DNA of 64,000 nt. It comes from Arcanobacterium haemolyticum (GTDB lineage: Bacteria; Actinomycetota; Actinomycetes; Actinomycetales; Actinomycetaceae). The stretch covers positions 372,001 through 436,000 of the forward strand of contig JADYUX010000002.1 of the NCBI GenBank assembly GCA_021532125.1. The letters run 5' to 3'. This document shows, piece after piece, positions 36,463 to 45,314 of this stretch. Both the position numbers and the translations under genes were made by a program. Numbering within the stretch: the stretch's first letter is position 1; each line of letters begins with the position of its first letter. The notes beneath the pieces were generated by a model. It ran no database searches. It was given only the letters and a program-made list of their open reading frames with translations, and was not told where the DNA came from.

Positions 36463-37086
36463 ATGGCCGTTTACACACTTCCCGAACTTCCCTACGATTA
36501 CGCAGCGCTTGAGCCCCATATTTCGGGCAAGATTATGGAGCTGCACCACGATAAGCACCACGCTACCTATGTTGCAGGTGCAAACGCTGCGCTTGAGAAC
36601 CTCGCTGCGGCTCGCGAGGCCGGTGATCTTTCGAAGATCAACCAGTTCTCCAAGGATCTTGCGTTCAACCTCGGTGGCCACACGAACCACACGGTGTTCT
36701 GGAAGAACCTCTCCCCTAACGGCGGCGGACGCCCCGAGGGTGAGCTTGCTTCGGCGATCGACGATGCATTCGGTTCCTTCGAAGGATTCCAGGCCCAGTT
36801 CACTGCTGCCGCTACCGGCATTCAGGGTTCCGGTTGGGCCGTGCTCGGCTACGATTCCATCGCCGGCCGCCTCGCCGTGTTCCAGCTCTTCGATCAGCAG
36901 AACAATGTCCCGGTAGGCGTCACCCCGATCTTTATGCTCGACATGTGGGAGCACGCTTTCTACCTTGACTACCTCAACGTCAAGGCGGATTACGTCAAGG
37001 CCATCTGGAACATCATCAACTGGGAGGATGTTGCTGAGCGCCTCGCTAACGCTGTTGCAAAGACCGAAGGTCTCATCCTTCGCTGA
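36463..37086 (+). CDS. sodA: Superoxide dismutase (Mn/Fe family)
   Basis: Cytoplasmic (or leaderless-secreted) superoxide dismutase of 207 residues. Metal ligands lie in [10 protein letters not shown] near residue 28, in the central HTNHTVFW, and in [11 protein letters not shown] near 168-178. The residue pattern does not let me decide between Mn, Fe or cambialistic use. The ATG at 36463 has GGAGG four nt upstream and gives the family N-terminus ([16 protein letters not shown]). Monocistronic with its own strong -10 and a hairpin at the end. Confidence 0.97.
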   Translation: MAVYTLPELPYDYAALEPHISGKIMELHHDKHHATYVAGANAALENLAAAREAGDLSKINQFSKDLAFNLGGHTNHTVFWKNLSPNGGGRPEGELASAIDDAFGSFEGFQAQFTAAATGIQGSGWAVLGYDSIAGRLAVFQLFDQQNNVPVGVTPIFMLDMWEHAFYLDYLNVKADYVKAIWNIINWEDVAERLANAVAKTEGLILR

Positions 37087-37096
37087 GTAGCTTCTC

Positions 37097-37144
37097 ATAC
37101 AGAAGAAGGGGAAAGGGTTCATGCTCTTTCCCCTTCTTCTGTAT
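37097..37144. terminator. sodA terminator hairpin
   Basis: 19-bp perfect arms (37097-37115 with 37126-37144), purine-rich left arm, just after the sodA stop. Confidence 0.8.
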
Positions 37145-37177
37145 TCGTTCACGGCAAGCTGCGCGCCAGTCTCGCTT

Positions 37178-37209
37178 AAAAAAGGAGGGCGCCCTGCAGG
37201 GCGCCCTCC
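37178..37209 (-). terminator. Rho-independent terminator of the FKBP gene
   Basis: On the minus strand an 11-bp GC stem (arms 37184-37194 and 37199-37209, TGCA loop) is followed by six U residues (37178-37183), the classic form, 17 nt after the FKBP lipoprotein stop. Confidence 0.9.
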
Positions 37210-37225
37210 GACCATGAATCGTAAC

Positions 37226-38242
37226 TTAGTTCGTCGATCCACCTGTCGATGCCGACGTGGCCGGCGGAATCACATCCAAAATATCCACGACAATCGCCAT
37301 GGCTGGCGTTGCCGAGCCAGATGTGGAATTTGCCGACGGCGCCGTGAGGAGAACTCGCGAGCCAGCCGGGATACCGTCAAGAAGGTCGAATACCGTCTGG
37401 CGTCCGAGAGTCAGAGACACGGGGCCAATAAGCGAAGCAGGGTCGCCCGTCCACGAGTTCTCAGACTGCGATCCATCCCATGAGAGGGCCGCATAGTTGA
37501 TGACGAGAGTCGATCCCGTGGTTGCACTCGTACCAGTTCCACGCGCGATGACAGTTGCTGAAGCCTCTGTCGGTTCAGCTTGACCATCCTTGAGAGCGAG
37601 CGCCGTCACGGGTGCACCTATGGCGCCGGTGAGGCTCACGGGAAGCTGATCGTCGGTTGTTTCCACCGTGGCGTCCGCCTGGCCTGCGCTTTCCTGGTTC
37701 AACGCGTCGTGGATCTCGATGTAGAACACGATCGTATCTGTGCCACCGATGTCCGCTGAGGTGTTGCCGTTCTCGCCGTAACCATACTTCGCCGGGATCG
37801 AGACGATTACTTTGTCGCCTACATGTGCGCCCGTGAGCGTGTACTTCCAGCCAGTGACAACCCCTGACAGGGAGAATGCGGCTTTTGTACCACGTGAGTA
37901 CGAGGAATCAAAGGCTTCCGTCTTTCCCCAGACGTAGCCGATGTAATCGACGACGAGGTAGTCGGAATCTGCGATTTCACGGCCTGAGCCTTGCTCAACA
38001 GTGGCGATCTGAAGGCCGCCAGGCGCATCAGCTTCTGGGAATGACAGTGCTGGGGTGCCGTTCTCGTCAGTCGCTACGGTCGGCATGCCATCGCTCGACC
38101 GGACGACATCTGGTGTGGCTTCGGCCTGAGCTGAGGTCGAAGTCGGTGAGGATGGTGACGTCGTCGCCGAATCGGAACCGCAGGCGGCGAGGGTTAACGT
38201 TAGTGCCACCGTAAGGGCGGCTGTCACAAAGCGCTTTCGCAT
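37226..38242 (-). CDS. FKBP-type peptidyl-prolyl isomerase lipoprotein
   Basis: A 338-residue exported lipoprotein: signal peptide with lipobox LAAC (Cys21), a Ser/Thr/Ala-rich linker to about residue 60, then an FKBP domain (DYLVVDYIGYVWGKTEAFDSS, GDKVIVSIPAKYGYG). A second, degenerate FKBP-like domain follows (TLVINYAALSWDGSQ ... GSRVLLTAPS) in which key active-site residues are not kept. It should help fold proteins outside the membrane. GGAAGG before the ATG; erpA ends 18 nt upstream, so they form an operon with a U-tailed terminator. Confidence 0.9.
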   Translation of the reverse strand: MRKRFVTAALTVALTLTLAACGSDSATTSPSSPTSTSAQAEATPDVVRSSDGMPTVATDENGTPALSFPEADAPGGLQIATVEQGSGREIADSDYLVVDYIGYVWGKTEAFDSSYSRGTKAAFSLSGVVTGWKYTLTGAHVGDKVIVSIPAKYGYGENGNTSADIGGTDTIVFYIEIHDALNQESAGQADATVETTDDQLPVSLTGAIGAPVTALALKDGQAEPTEASATVIARGTGTSATTGSTLVINYAALSWDGSQSENSWTGDPASLIGPVSLTLGRQTVFDLLDGIPAGSRVLLTAPSANSTSGSATPAMAIVVDILDVIPPATSASTGGSTN

Positions 38243-38260
38243 ATTTCCTTCCGAGACCGA

Positions 38261-38611
38261 TCAGTGGAACGAATCACCGCAGGCGCATGTTCCCTGAGCG
38301 TTCGGGTTGTCGATGGTGAATCCCTGGCGTTCAATCGAATCGGCGAAACCGATCGTCGCGCCGTCAAGATATGGCTTGGACATCTTATCAACGATAACCT
38401 CGACGCCGCCGAAGTCGCGTACGCTATCGCCGTCAAGGAAGCGCTCGTCGAAGTACAGCTGGTACATGAGGCCGGAACAGCCGCCGGGCTGCACGGCGAT
38501 TCGGAGGCGAAGATCGTCTCGCCCCTCCTGTGCCAGCAGCGCGGTAACTTTCGCTGCGGCTTCGTCGGTAAGAATGACATTATGCGTTGCTTGATCAAGC
38601 GTTTCAGTCAT
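38261..38611 (-). CDS. erpA: Iron-sulfur cluster insertion protein (ErpA/HesB type)
   Basis: A-type Fe-S carrier of 116 residues that delivers clusters to apo-proteins. The three conserved cysteines are present: one in PGGCSGLMYQ and two in TCACG near the C-terminus. GGAGG precedes the ATG. It is co-transcribed with the FKBP lipoprotein gene downstream. No suf or isc genes are in view. Confidence 0.93.
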   Translation of the reverse strand: MTETLDQATHNVILTDEAAAKVTALLAQEGRDDLRLRIAVQPGGCSGLMYQLYFDERFLDGDSVRDFGGVEVIVDKMSKPYLDGATIGFADSIERQGFTIDNPNAQGTCACGDSFH

Positions 38612-38715
38612 GGTTGTCCTCCATGTTTCGTGTCTACCGTTTCAGCCTAGTGCTCATTTGACGCATGTACTAGCGAGCTTGCTCTCTGTTTCGCTGTGCG
38701 CCGAGGCTATGCGTG

Positions 38716-39888
38716 TTAGTCCCATCCCCAGGTTCGCGCCACTTTCGTCACGGTGTTCTCGAGGCGTGTAGCGAGCGAGGCGAGGTCGTCGTCGCTCTCG
38801 TCGTCGTCGGCGAATGCCCTGTGGGGCCGTAATTCGTAGGCGCCATGCAGACCTAAGTTGGGGAGTTCTCCTCGGCGAAGTGCACCGGAATCGTAGATGA
38901 GGACGACGGGGATTCCAACGTCTTGGGCGAGCTGGATCGTCGTCACAAGGCCGGATGGGAGATCATCGGCGATGTGTCCCGAGATGTAGACGACGAGGTC
39001 TGCGTCCGTGACGTCGATCCGCTCACGAACGACGAAGTCTCCTACCGGGAAGATTCGTGCACCGAGGATATCGAGCATGAGAGCGACTCCGGAACCGACT
39101 CCTGCATATGGCGCACGCAGGTAGCGTTCGTGGAGATCTTGTCGCGATCGAGAGTTGCTTCCATGTGGTTGCAGAAGGTCGGATGAGGGCATTTTCTCCG
39201 TGACAAGCTGGAGGGCTGCGACGAGTGCATCGGCTTTATTGCCCAACGTTGCTTCGAGATCTTGTGCGGTATGCGAGTCGAGGCCAAGGCGTACCGACGA
39301 GCGAGCAAGGCCTGAGAGTCCGAGCAGGCGTTGCGTGCCGGGAGCTAGAACTGTGATCGACAGGGATGCCAAGAGAGCGCGGGCAGATTCAATTGCGCCT
39401 GCCAGAGCATTCGCCGGCGAAGAAGCGTCAAGAGCATCTGGGCGTTCGCCTTGCGGGTCGGAACAGACTGAGAGGAGGCCATAACCGAGGTCTGTCAGGG
39501 TTGAGAACTGGGGCAGCACAAGATAGACATCACGGTAATTCTGCTCATACGCCCACGTCAGATCGCGCCCGATGACCTCACTGGTGGATGCCGATTCGGA
39601 AGGAACGCCCCCGAGGAGATCTGTGTAATCAACGACGAGCATCCGGCCTGCGCCCCGCGCGAAATGACGTTCATGCGGGAGGCCAAGTTCAATGAGATCG
39701 CACTCGTAGTCGTTTTCCACGACGTCGTCAATACCTGATCCCACGTAAGGCATGGCAATGCCGTCAGAAACGGGGAGTGCCGTCACATCGTCTTGTGGAC
39801 GAACCGCTTGCCAGCTTTCCCGGGCAAGGCTTGTGCCCTGCGCTGCCCGGATACCGGGCAGCGCAGAAGCAGCGAGCACTACCTTCAC
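38716..39888 (-). CDS. Divergent glycerate-kinase-like protein
   Basis: A 390-residue protein with the outline of the GckA/GarK glycerate kinase family: an N-terminal Rossmann-like strand (MKVVLAASAL), the glycine loop GVGSGVALMLDILGARIFP near residue 260, and LPSGLVTTIQLAQDVGIPVVLI near 310. The family's catalytic signature GEGRLD is replaced by ISGHIADD, and the N-terminal substrate motif is also poor, so activity is doubtful. It overlaps the M20 peptidase gene by 4 nt (ATGA) and is coupled to it. Confidence 0.6.
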   Translation of the reverse strand: MKVVLAASALPGIRAAQGTSLARESWQAVRPQDDVTALPVSDGIAMPYVGSGIDDVVENDYECDLIELGLPHERHFARGAGRMLVVDYTDLLGGVPSESASTSEVIGRDLTWAYEQNYRDVYLVLPQFSTLTDLGYGLLSVCSDPQGERPDALDASSPANALAGAIESARALLASLSITVLAPGTQRLLGLSGLARSSVRLGLDSHTAQDLEATLGNKADALVAALQLVTEKMPSSDLLQPHGSNSRSRQDLHERYLRAPYAGVGSGVALMLDILGARIFPVGDFVVRERIDVTDADLVVYISGHIADDLPSGLVTTIQLAQDVGIPVVLIYDSGALRRGELPNLGLHGAYELRPHRAFADDDESDDDLASLATRLENTVTKVARTWGWD

Positions 39889-41243
39889 AGAGTTTCTCCT
39901 AGGCGCGCCAACAGCGCGGCCTCAGCGAGAATCGCGTTGCGCCAATCTCCAAGATGGAGCGACTCGTTCTGCGAATGGGCACGAGTATCGGGATCTTCGA
40001 CACCGGTGACGAGGATCTGAGCCTGTGGGAATACGTCGGCCAGGTCCGAGATAAAGGGAATAGAACCGCCCACGCCGATATCGACCGACGAGGTTCCCCA
40101 TGCTGATTCGAGCGCCCAGCGAGCAGCGGTCGACGCCGGAGTATCGCCCCCGGCCTTGAAGGATGGCCCAGCTTCTTCCAGAGTGACCTCAACGCGCGCA
40201 CCAAAAGGCGCATGAGTCTCAAGATGCTTCGTCAACGCCTGTGCAGCCTCGGCCGGGTTCTGACCTGGAGCAATACGCATCGAGAGCCGTGCCGTACACG
40301 ACGGGATGAGGGTATTCGACGCGTGGTCGAGATCGGTCACATCCATGCCAATGACGGAAATGCAGGGCTGTGTCCACAGTCGCGAGGCGATCGATCCTCG
40401 ACCGGCAAGCTTGACACCATCCACGACGCCGGCATCTGCGCGCAGTGCTTCCTCCGTGTAGTTGGCCTCGGCTTCGTCATACGAAATCAAACCGTCGACT
40501 GCCACAGCACCATCGTCGTCGTGGAGGGTAGAAATGAGCCGGGACATCAGTGTTACGGCGTCAAGGATCGGGCCACCATACGCGCCAGAGTGAAGGGCAT
40601 GGTCGAGGACATCAAGGCGCACACTTACCGACACGACACCACGCAACGATGTCGTCAATGAAGGCGTACCCACCTGCCAATTGTTGGAGTCAGCGACGAC
40701 GATGACGTCGGCCGCGAGGCGGTCACGGTATGTATTGAGGAAGTCATGGAACGTCGGCGATCCGACTTCTTCCTCACCCTCGATGAACAAGGTGACACCA
40801 GCGGCAAGATCATCACCCAACGCAGAGAGTGCGGCGAGGTGAAGCATGACGCCGGCCTTATCGTCGGCAGTACCGCGGCCGTAGAGGCGGCCATCACGCT
40901 CAACAGGCTCGAATGGTGCGGTGAGCCAGCCCTCGGCGTCACCGTCAGGCTGGACGTCGTGGTGACCATACAGGAGAACAGTCGGCTTTCCGGGAGCTGC
41001 GGCCTTATGGGCCAGAACGGCAGGGCGCCCGCGGCGGCCGTCCGCTGTTTCCAGCTCAATAACTTCTGCCTCAAGCCCGCGCTGGCGAGCAAGCTCAGCC
41101 ACAGCCTCCGCGCTCCGGCGAACCTGAACCTGGTCAAATGCCGTTGCCGAAATGGAGGGGATACGCACAAGCGATTCAAGCTCGGCGCGAGTATGGTCAA
41201 ATTGGGCGTCAACGCGACCCGCAAGATCCTCAAAAGTCATCAT
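39885..41243 (-). CDS. M20-family metallopeptidase (dipeptidase)
   Basis: Zinc-dependent M20 peptidase of 452 residues, probably a dipeptidase or carboxypeptidase in the cytoplasm. Catalytic-zinc motifs: GHHDVQP (metal His, catalytic Asp), GTADDKAG (bridging Asp), EGEEEVGS (catalytic Glu), and a C-terminal histidine in HSQNESL. The lid domain lies between about residues 195 and 350. Two adjacent ATGs begin the frame; TAGGCT plus six bases precede the first, and the GGGAGA between could serve as Shine-Dalgarno. Confidence 0.92.
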   Translation of the reverse strand: MMTFEDLAGRVDAQFDHTRAELESLVRIPSISATAFDQVQVRRSAEAVAELARQRGLEAEVIELETADGRRGRPAVLAHKAAAPGKPTVLLYGHHDVQPDGDAEGWLTAPFEPVERDGRLYGRGTADDKAGVMLHLAALSALGDDLAAGVTLFIEGEEEVGSPTFHDFLNTYRDRLAADVIVVADSNNWQVGTPSLTTSLRGVVSVSVRLDVLDHALHSGAYGGPILDAVTLMSRLISTLHDDDGAVAVDGLISYDEAEANYTEEALRADAGVVDGVKLAGRGSIASRLWTQPCISVIGMDVTDLDHASNTLIPSCTARLSMRIAPGQNPAEAAQALTKHLETHAPFGARVEVTLEEAGPSFKAGGDTPASTAARWALESAWGTSSVDIGVGGSIPFISDLADVFPQAQILVTGVEDPDTRAHSQNESLHLGDWRNAILAEAALLARLGETL

Positions 41244-41249
41244 TCTCCC

Positions 41250-41255
41250 AGCCTA
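41250..41255 (-). promoter_or_regulatory. -10 element before the M20 peptidase
   Basis: TAGGCT, then GGGAGA, then the ATG at 41243 on the minus strand. Confidence 0.45.
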
Positions 41256-41437
41256 CTCGTATTTGGGTTCCGGATGCCGGAGAGCCAGTCGCCCGTCGAA
41301 GGGTGTGGGTGTGGCAAAGGTTGCCGCGCGGAAGATTCTTCGCTCACTCTCCCCTGACGTGACCGGCGCCGCGCCGCCGACTACACTAGAGGGGTTCGTC
41401 GGCAAAAATGGGCCGACTCGATCGAGATGGAGTACGC

Positions 41438-42124
41438 GTGTTCGGACGCAAGAAGGAATCCGAGGAGCTTACCGCCAGTGAGCCGGTAGTCACCCAGGCT
41501 CCCAAGGGCCACACACCTGGCAAGGGCACCCCGACCCCTAAGCGTAAGGATGTTGAGGCGGCGCGGCGCCGGCCGATTATCGCCGATCATTCGAAGATGT
41601 CACGCGCTGAGAAGAAGGCTTACAACGCCGAGCGGCGCGCGAAGGCTGACGAGCTCTGGCAGAAGCAACAGCTCGCGATGAAGACTGGCGACGAGCGCAA
41701 TATGCCGCCAATGCATGCCGGCCCTGTTCGCCGATTTGCACGCGATTATCTTGACGCGCGTTTTAACCTTGGCGTCGTGTTTATGCCCCTGGCTCTCCTT
41801 CTGCTCGTCTCGATGTTTATTCAGAGTGCGAACATTGTGAGCCCCCGTGTGTTCTTCTATGCGGTGATCGCGGTGTACATATTCTTCGTCATCATGATCT
41901 TCGATTCGTGGTGGGGTGTGCGCAATGCAAAGATTCTCATTGAGCACAAGTTCGGCGAAGGTAAGGTTCCCCGGCAGTTCACGTGGCAGATGATTTCTCG
42001 GACGCTCTACCTGCCTCGCTGGCGGATGCCTCGTCCGATGACAAAGTTTGGTGAGTTCCCTGAGGGAGGGACGCCCACCGATCTCAAGGAGGCACGGAAG
42101 GCTCGCCGCGCTAAGAAGAAGTGA
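41438..42124 (+). CDS. DUF3043 membrane protein
   Basis: A 228-residue protein matching DUF3043, an actinobacterial family of unknown function. Basic N-terminus (FGRKKESEE ... GKGTPTPKRKD), then RPIIADHSKMSRAEKKAYN, two TM helices (LGVVFMPLALLLLVSMFI and VFFYAVIAVYIFFVIMIF) and a basic C-tail ending in lysines. I choose GTG at 41438 because GGAG lies six nt before it and FGRKK is the usual family start; an ATG ten codons upstream is possible. Confidence 0.82.
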   Translation: MFGRKKESEELTASEPVVTQAPKGHTPGKGTPTPKRKDVEAARRRPIIADHSKMSRAEKKAYNAERRAKADELWQKQQLAMKTGDERNMPPMHAGPVRRFARDYLDARFNLGVVFMPLALLLLVSMFIQSANIVSPRVFFYAVIAVYIFFVIMIFDSWWGVRNAKILIEHKFGEGKVPRQFTWQMISRTLYLPRWRMPRPMTKFGEFPEGGTPTDLKEARKARRAKKK

Positions 42125-42153
42125 CGCTACGTCTCAAAGCTTGAGTGTGTGTT

Positions 42154-42181
42154 GTGGGGGCGGTATTCGTACCGCCCCCAC
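42154..42181 (+). terminator. Terminator after DUF3043 gene
   Basis: 12-bp GC stem (42154-42165 with 42170-42181) with a UUCG tetraloop, followed by a T-rich tail (TTTGTATTTT). Confidence 0.88.
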
Positions 42182-42383
42182 TTTGTATTTTCCCCGCTTC
42201 GCCACACGCCGCTCAATGAACATTGTTTCACGCATGCCATGAACCAAATTTCACGTCCTTCGTCCTAGAAAATGCCATTTCCGCAGGTCTGCGGCCGTAT
42301 TCACTCCCTCCGTTCGTCCCTCATTTCACGCCGTGACACTTCCTAGACTGGAAGTGTCTTTCAAGGACGAAGGGAGCGGAAAA

Positions 42384-42629
42384 ATGGCAGTTGTTATTAA
42401 CGATCTCAAGCGCGACTCCTCCGGTCGCATCGACGCAGTCCACTCGTTCGAGCGTAAGTGGGAGCCCGCGGATACTGCGGTCAAGAACATTGAATCTGGT
42501 TGGATCTCGTACGACACTTACGTCAATGGCGAGCGCACAACCGTTCGAGTTCGTCGCACGACGAGCGGTGAGAAGATACTTTCAACAGCCAAGGATGCCG
42601 AGACCGGGCACGGACTCGACCACATGTGA
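42384..42629 (+). CDS. Small DUF3892-like protein
   Basis: An 81-residue protein. The core (SGWISYDTYVNGERTTVRV followed by a GEKILSTAKD turn) resembles DUF3892, a small family of unknown function. ATG at 42384 with AAGGGAG upstream. Its own terminator follows, so it is a single-gene unit with short, highly expressed-looking features. No membrane segment or signal peptide. Family match is moderate. Confidence 0.65.
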   Translation: MAVVINDLKRDSSGRIDAVHSFERKWEPADTAVKNIESGWISYDTYVNGERTTVRVRRTTSGEKILSTAKDAETGHGLDHM

Positions 42630-42647
42630 GTTTTCAACGCAATAACT

Positions 42648-42697
42648 AAGCCCCTCGGTAAGGTTTCGTTCTGGGGAGGAACCTCATCGAGGGGCTT
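42648..42697 (+). terminator. Hairpin after DUF3892-like gene
   Basis: Outer 10-bp perfect arms (42648-42657 with 42688-42697) and an inner AGGTT/AACCT stem, 19 nt after the stop. Confidence 0.75.
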
Positions 42698-42898
42698 GTC
42701 GTATACAGACGGGCATCCACCACGACGCCCGCGCCGCACAACTTCGAGCCTGCATAACTTCTCAACGTGGCGCGTGCGACATTATCACTCAGCGGATGCT
42801 CATACATTTTTTATTCATTTTGGCGCATGATTATATCCATGCCTTTGTGCGACACCGCTACCTAGGCTTGTTCACTTCATGAAACAAAAGGAGTTCTC

Positions 42899-44374
42899 AT
42901 GTCTGGCGAGATCAAAGCACCCGATGCCGTTCAACCATCCGAGAACTCTCTTAAGCGCTCGCTTCACGCGCGACACCTCACCATGATCTCCATTGGCGGT
43001 GCCATTGGCACTGGCCTCTTCGTCGCTTCAGGCGAAACAATTTCAACGGCTGGCCCGGGCGGCGCCCTCATCGCCTACACGCTTATCGGCTTCATGGTGT
43101 ATCTCCTCATGCAGTCGCTGGGCGAGATGGCGACGTATCTTCCTGTTGCTGGCTCATTTGGTGAGTACGGAACGCGATTTATCAGCCCGAGCTTTGGTTT
43201 CGCGATCGGATGGAACTACTGGTTTAACTGGGCAATTACCGTAGCTGCGGAGCTCTCAGCAGCGGCGCTCGTCATGAAGTTCTGGTTCCCTGATACTCCT
43301 GGTTGGATATGGTCCGCCCTTTTCCTTGCCCTTCTTCTCATTCTCAACGCTTTGTCTGCGCGGGCATACGGTGAGGGCGAATTCTGGTTTGCGGTCATTA
43401 AAGTCGTGACGGTTGTTGTATTCCTCGTCCTCGGAGTTCTTGTTATTATCGGGGTCCTCGGAGGGAACTCGCCCGGGTTTACGAATTGGGTAGAAGGCGA
43501 AGCTCCATTTGTTGGTGGCGGCATGGGAATTTTGGCGATCTTTATGGTGGCCGGATTCAGTTTCCAGGGCACAGAACTCGTTGGAGTAGCAGCCGGTGAA
43601 GCCGACAATCCCGAGCGGAATGTACCACGCGCCATTCGCACAATTTTCTGGCGTATCCTCCTTTTCTACATCGGCACAATCGCCGTCATCGGATTCCTTA
43701 TCCCCTACACCGATCCAAATCTTCTTAACTCAGACATTTCGGATATCTCGGTATCGCCTTTCACCTTGGTGTTCGACCGGGCTGGCATTGCGGCGGCCGC
43801 CGCTGTCATGAATGCCGTTATTCTCACCTCGGTACTTTCCGCTGGAAATTCCGGGCTTTATGCTTCCACCCGTATGCTCTACGCTCTCGCCAAACAGGGC
43901 TCGGCGCCGGCGTTCCTTGCCCGCACCACCCGCCATGGCGTGCCCGTTTACGCTCTTATCGTCACGACAGCTATTGGAGCGTTGTGCTTCATCTCGTCGC
44001 TTATCGGTGACGGGGCGGCTTACACATGGCTCGTCAACGCTTCCGGCCTCGCGGGTTTCATCACGTGGATGGGAATCGCCTGGTCGCATGTGAAATTCCG
44101 GCAGGCGTTGAAAGCGCAGAACTTCGATGTTGCACACCTTCCCTACCGTGCGCGCTTCTATCCGGCTGGACCGATTATTGCTCTCGTCATGTGTGCTGTC
44201 GTCATTATCGGCCAGAATGTCGAGGCTCTGCTCGGCAATGCAGATATGACGGCATTGCTCTCCAGCTACATTGGTCTGCCGCTCTTCCTCGCCGTGTGGG
44301 CGATTCATAAGATCGTGACGCGCCTGCCGAAGGTTGACCCGGCTCAGGCGGATCTCTCACCGTCACAGGAGTGA
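42899..44374 (+). CDS. Amino-acid permease, LysP-like
   Basis: APC-superfamily amino acid transporter, 491 residues with about 12 TM helices. The start SLKRSLHARHLTMISIGGAI with GTGLFVASG is the AAT-family signature, and the segments GWNYWFNWAITVAAELSAAA and FQGTELVGVAAGEADNP resemble lysine-specific permease LysP closely. ATG at 42899 with AAAGGAG. Lysine specificity is an inference from similarity. It is monocistronic, with a terminator after it and a 200-nt upstream region. Confidence 0.85.
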   Translation: MSGEIKAPDAVQPSENSLKRSLHARHLTMISIGGAIGTGLFVASGETISTAGPGGALIAYTLIGFMVYLLMQSLGEMATYLPVAGSFGEYGTRFISPSFGFAIGWNYWFNWAITVAAELSAAALVMKFWFPDTPGWIWSALFLALLLILNALSARAYGEGEFWFAVIKVVTVVVFLVLGVLVIIGVLGGNSPGFTNWVEGEAPFVGGGMGILAIFMVAGFSFQGTELVGVAAGEADNPERNVPRAIRTIFWRILLFYIGTIAVIGFLIPYTDPNLLNSDISDISVSPFTLVFDRAGIAAAAAVMNAVILTSVLSAGNSGLYASTRMLYALAKQGSAPAFLARTTRHGVPVYALIVTTAIGALCFISSLIGDGAAYTWLVNASGLAGFITWMGIAWSHVKFRQALKAQNFDVAHLPYRARFYPAGPIIALVMCAVVIIGQNVEALLGNADMTALLSSYIGLPLFLAVWAIHKIVTRLPKVDPAQADLSPSQE

Positions 44375-44403
44375 GAACCACAACGAGTACCGACGAATGG
44401 TTG

Positions 44404-44427
44404 GGGCGACGAGGTTATTCGTCGCCC
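44404..44427 (+). terminator. Terminator of the LysP-like gene
   Basis: Perfect 9-bp GC stem (44404-44412 with 44419-44427), 6-nt loop, followed by TTTCCTTTATT. Confidence 0.88.
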
Positions 44428-44542
44428 TTTCCTTTATTCTCTCGAGTGCCACACAAAGCCCATTCAGCGGCAACCCACGCTACCGGTGACGTAGATCTAG
44501 CTCTACCCCAAAAGTATCGTTGGCACAATTGAGAGTTCCGGG

Positions 44543-44568
44543 TATCTCTCATTGAATAGAGATATAAC
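44543..44568 (+). promoter_or_regulatory. Operator-like dyad over the ABC exporter promoter
   Basis: TATCTCT (44543-44549), 8 nt, AGAGATA (44558-44564); the right arm overlaps a -10-like TATAAC (44563-44568). It lies 27 nt before the ATP-binding protein start. Its position suggests a repressor site; no regulator gene is adjacent. Confidence 0.45.
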
Positions 44569-44594
44569 GATCACACTCTCATGAAGGAGCTACG

Positions 44595-45314
44595 ATGCCC
44601 GGAACCGACGTGCTCATCTCACTACGAGATGTCTCGAAAATCTACGGCAAAGCAGATGCCACAGTTCATGCCCTTGACCACGTCGATGTCACGTTTAACT
44701 CGGGTGAATTCACCGCGATCATGGGCCCTTCTGGCTCAGGTAAATCGACGATGCTTCACCTCCTCGCAGGCCTGGACACCGCGACATCTGGCCATATCCT
44801 TTTTGAAGGCACCGATATTACAGAACTTGGCGACGACGCACTGACCCGCCTGCGACGCGAACGCATCGGCTTCGTCTTCCAGAGTTTTAATCTTGTTCCC
44901 ACGTTGGACGCCGCGGCGAATATTGAGCTCCCTCTTTCGCTCGCTGGTCGAAAGATTGACCGAGCTTGGCGCGACCAGGTTATCGATGTTCTCGGTCTCG
45001 GTGGTCGTCTCAAGCACCGCCCGTCGCAGCTCTCAGGTGGTCAGCAGCAGCGAGTTGCGATCGCACGAGCGCTCGTCATGCATCCGGCCGTCATTGTTGC
45101 CGACGAACCGACAGGCAACCTTGATTCTGCTGCCTCGAAGGAAGTTCTTGCCTTGCTGCGTGAGGCGGTCGATAAGCTCGGGCAGAGCGTCATTATGGTG
45201 ACTCATGATCGCCACGCCGCATCAGTGGCCGATCGTGTACTTATTGTCCGCGACGGCACGATCTCACATGATCTCGCGCATCCAAACGCAGATCAGATTG
45301 CGCAGGTGGCCTGA
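44595..45314 (+). CDS. ABC transporter ATP-binding protein (MacB/LolD type)
   Basis: ATPase of a type VII (MacB-like) ABC system, 239 residues. Walker [11 protein letters not shown] loop FVFQSFNLVP, signature LSGGQQQRVAIARAL, Walker B VIVADEPTGNLD and the H loop MVTHDRH are all intact. AAGGAG precedes the ATG. Its stop overlaps the permease start (TGATG), so the two form a coupled exporter or mechanotransmission complex. Peptide, lipoprotein or drug substrates are possible. Confidence 0.93.
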   Translation: MPGTDVLISLRDVSKIYGKADATVHALDHVDVTFNSGEFTAIMGPSGSGKSTMLHLLAGLDTATSGHILFEGTDITELGDDALTRLRRERIGFVFQSFNLVPTLDAAANIELPLSLAGRKIDRAWRDQVIDVLGLGGRLKHRPSQLSGGQQQRVAIARALVMHPAVIVADEPTGNLDSAASKEVLALLREAVDKLGQSVIMVTHDRHAASVADRVLIVRDGTISHDLAHPNADQIAQVA

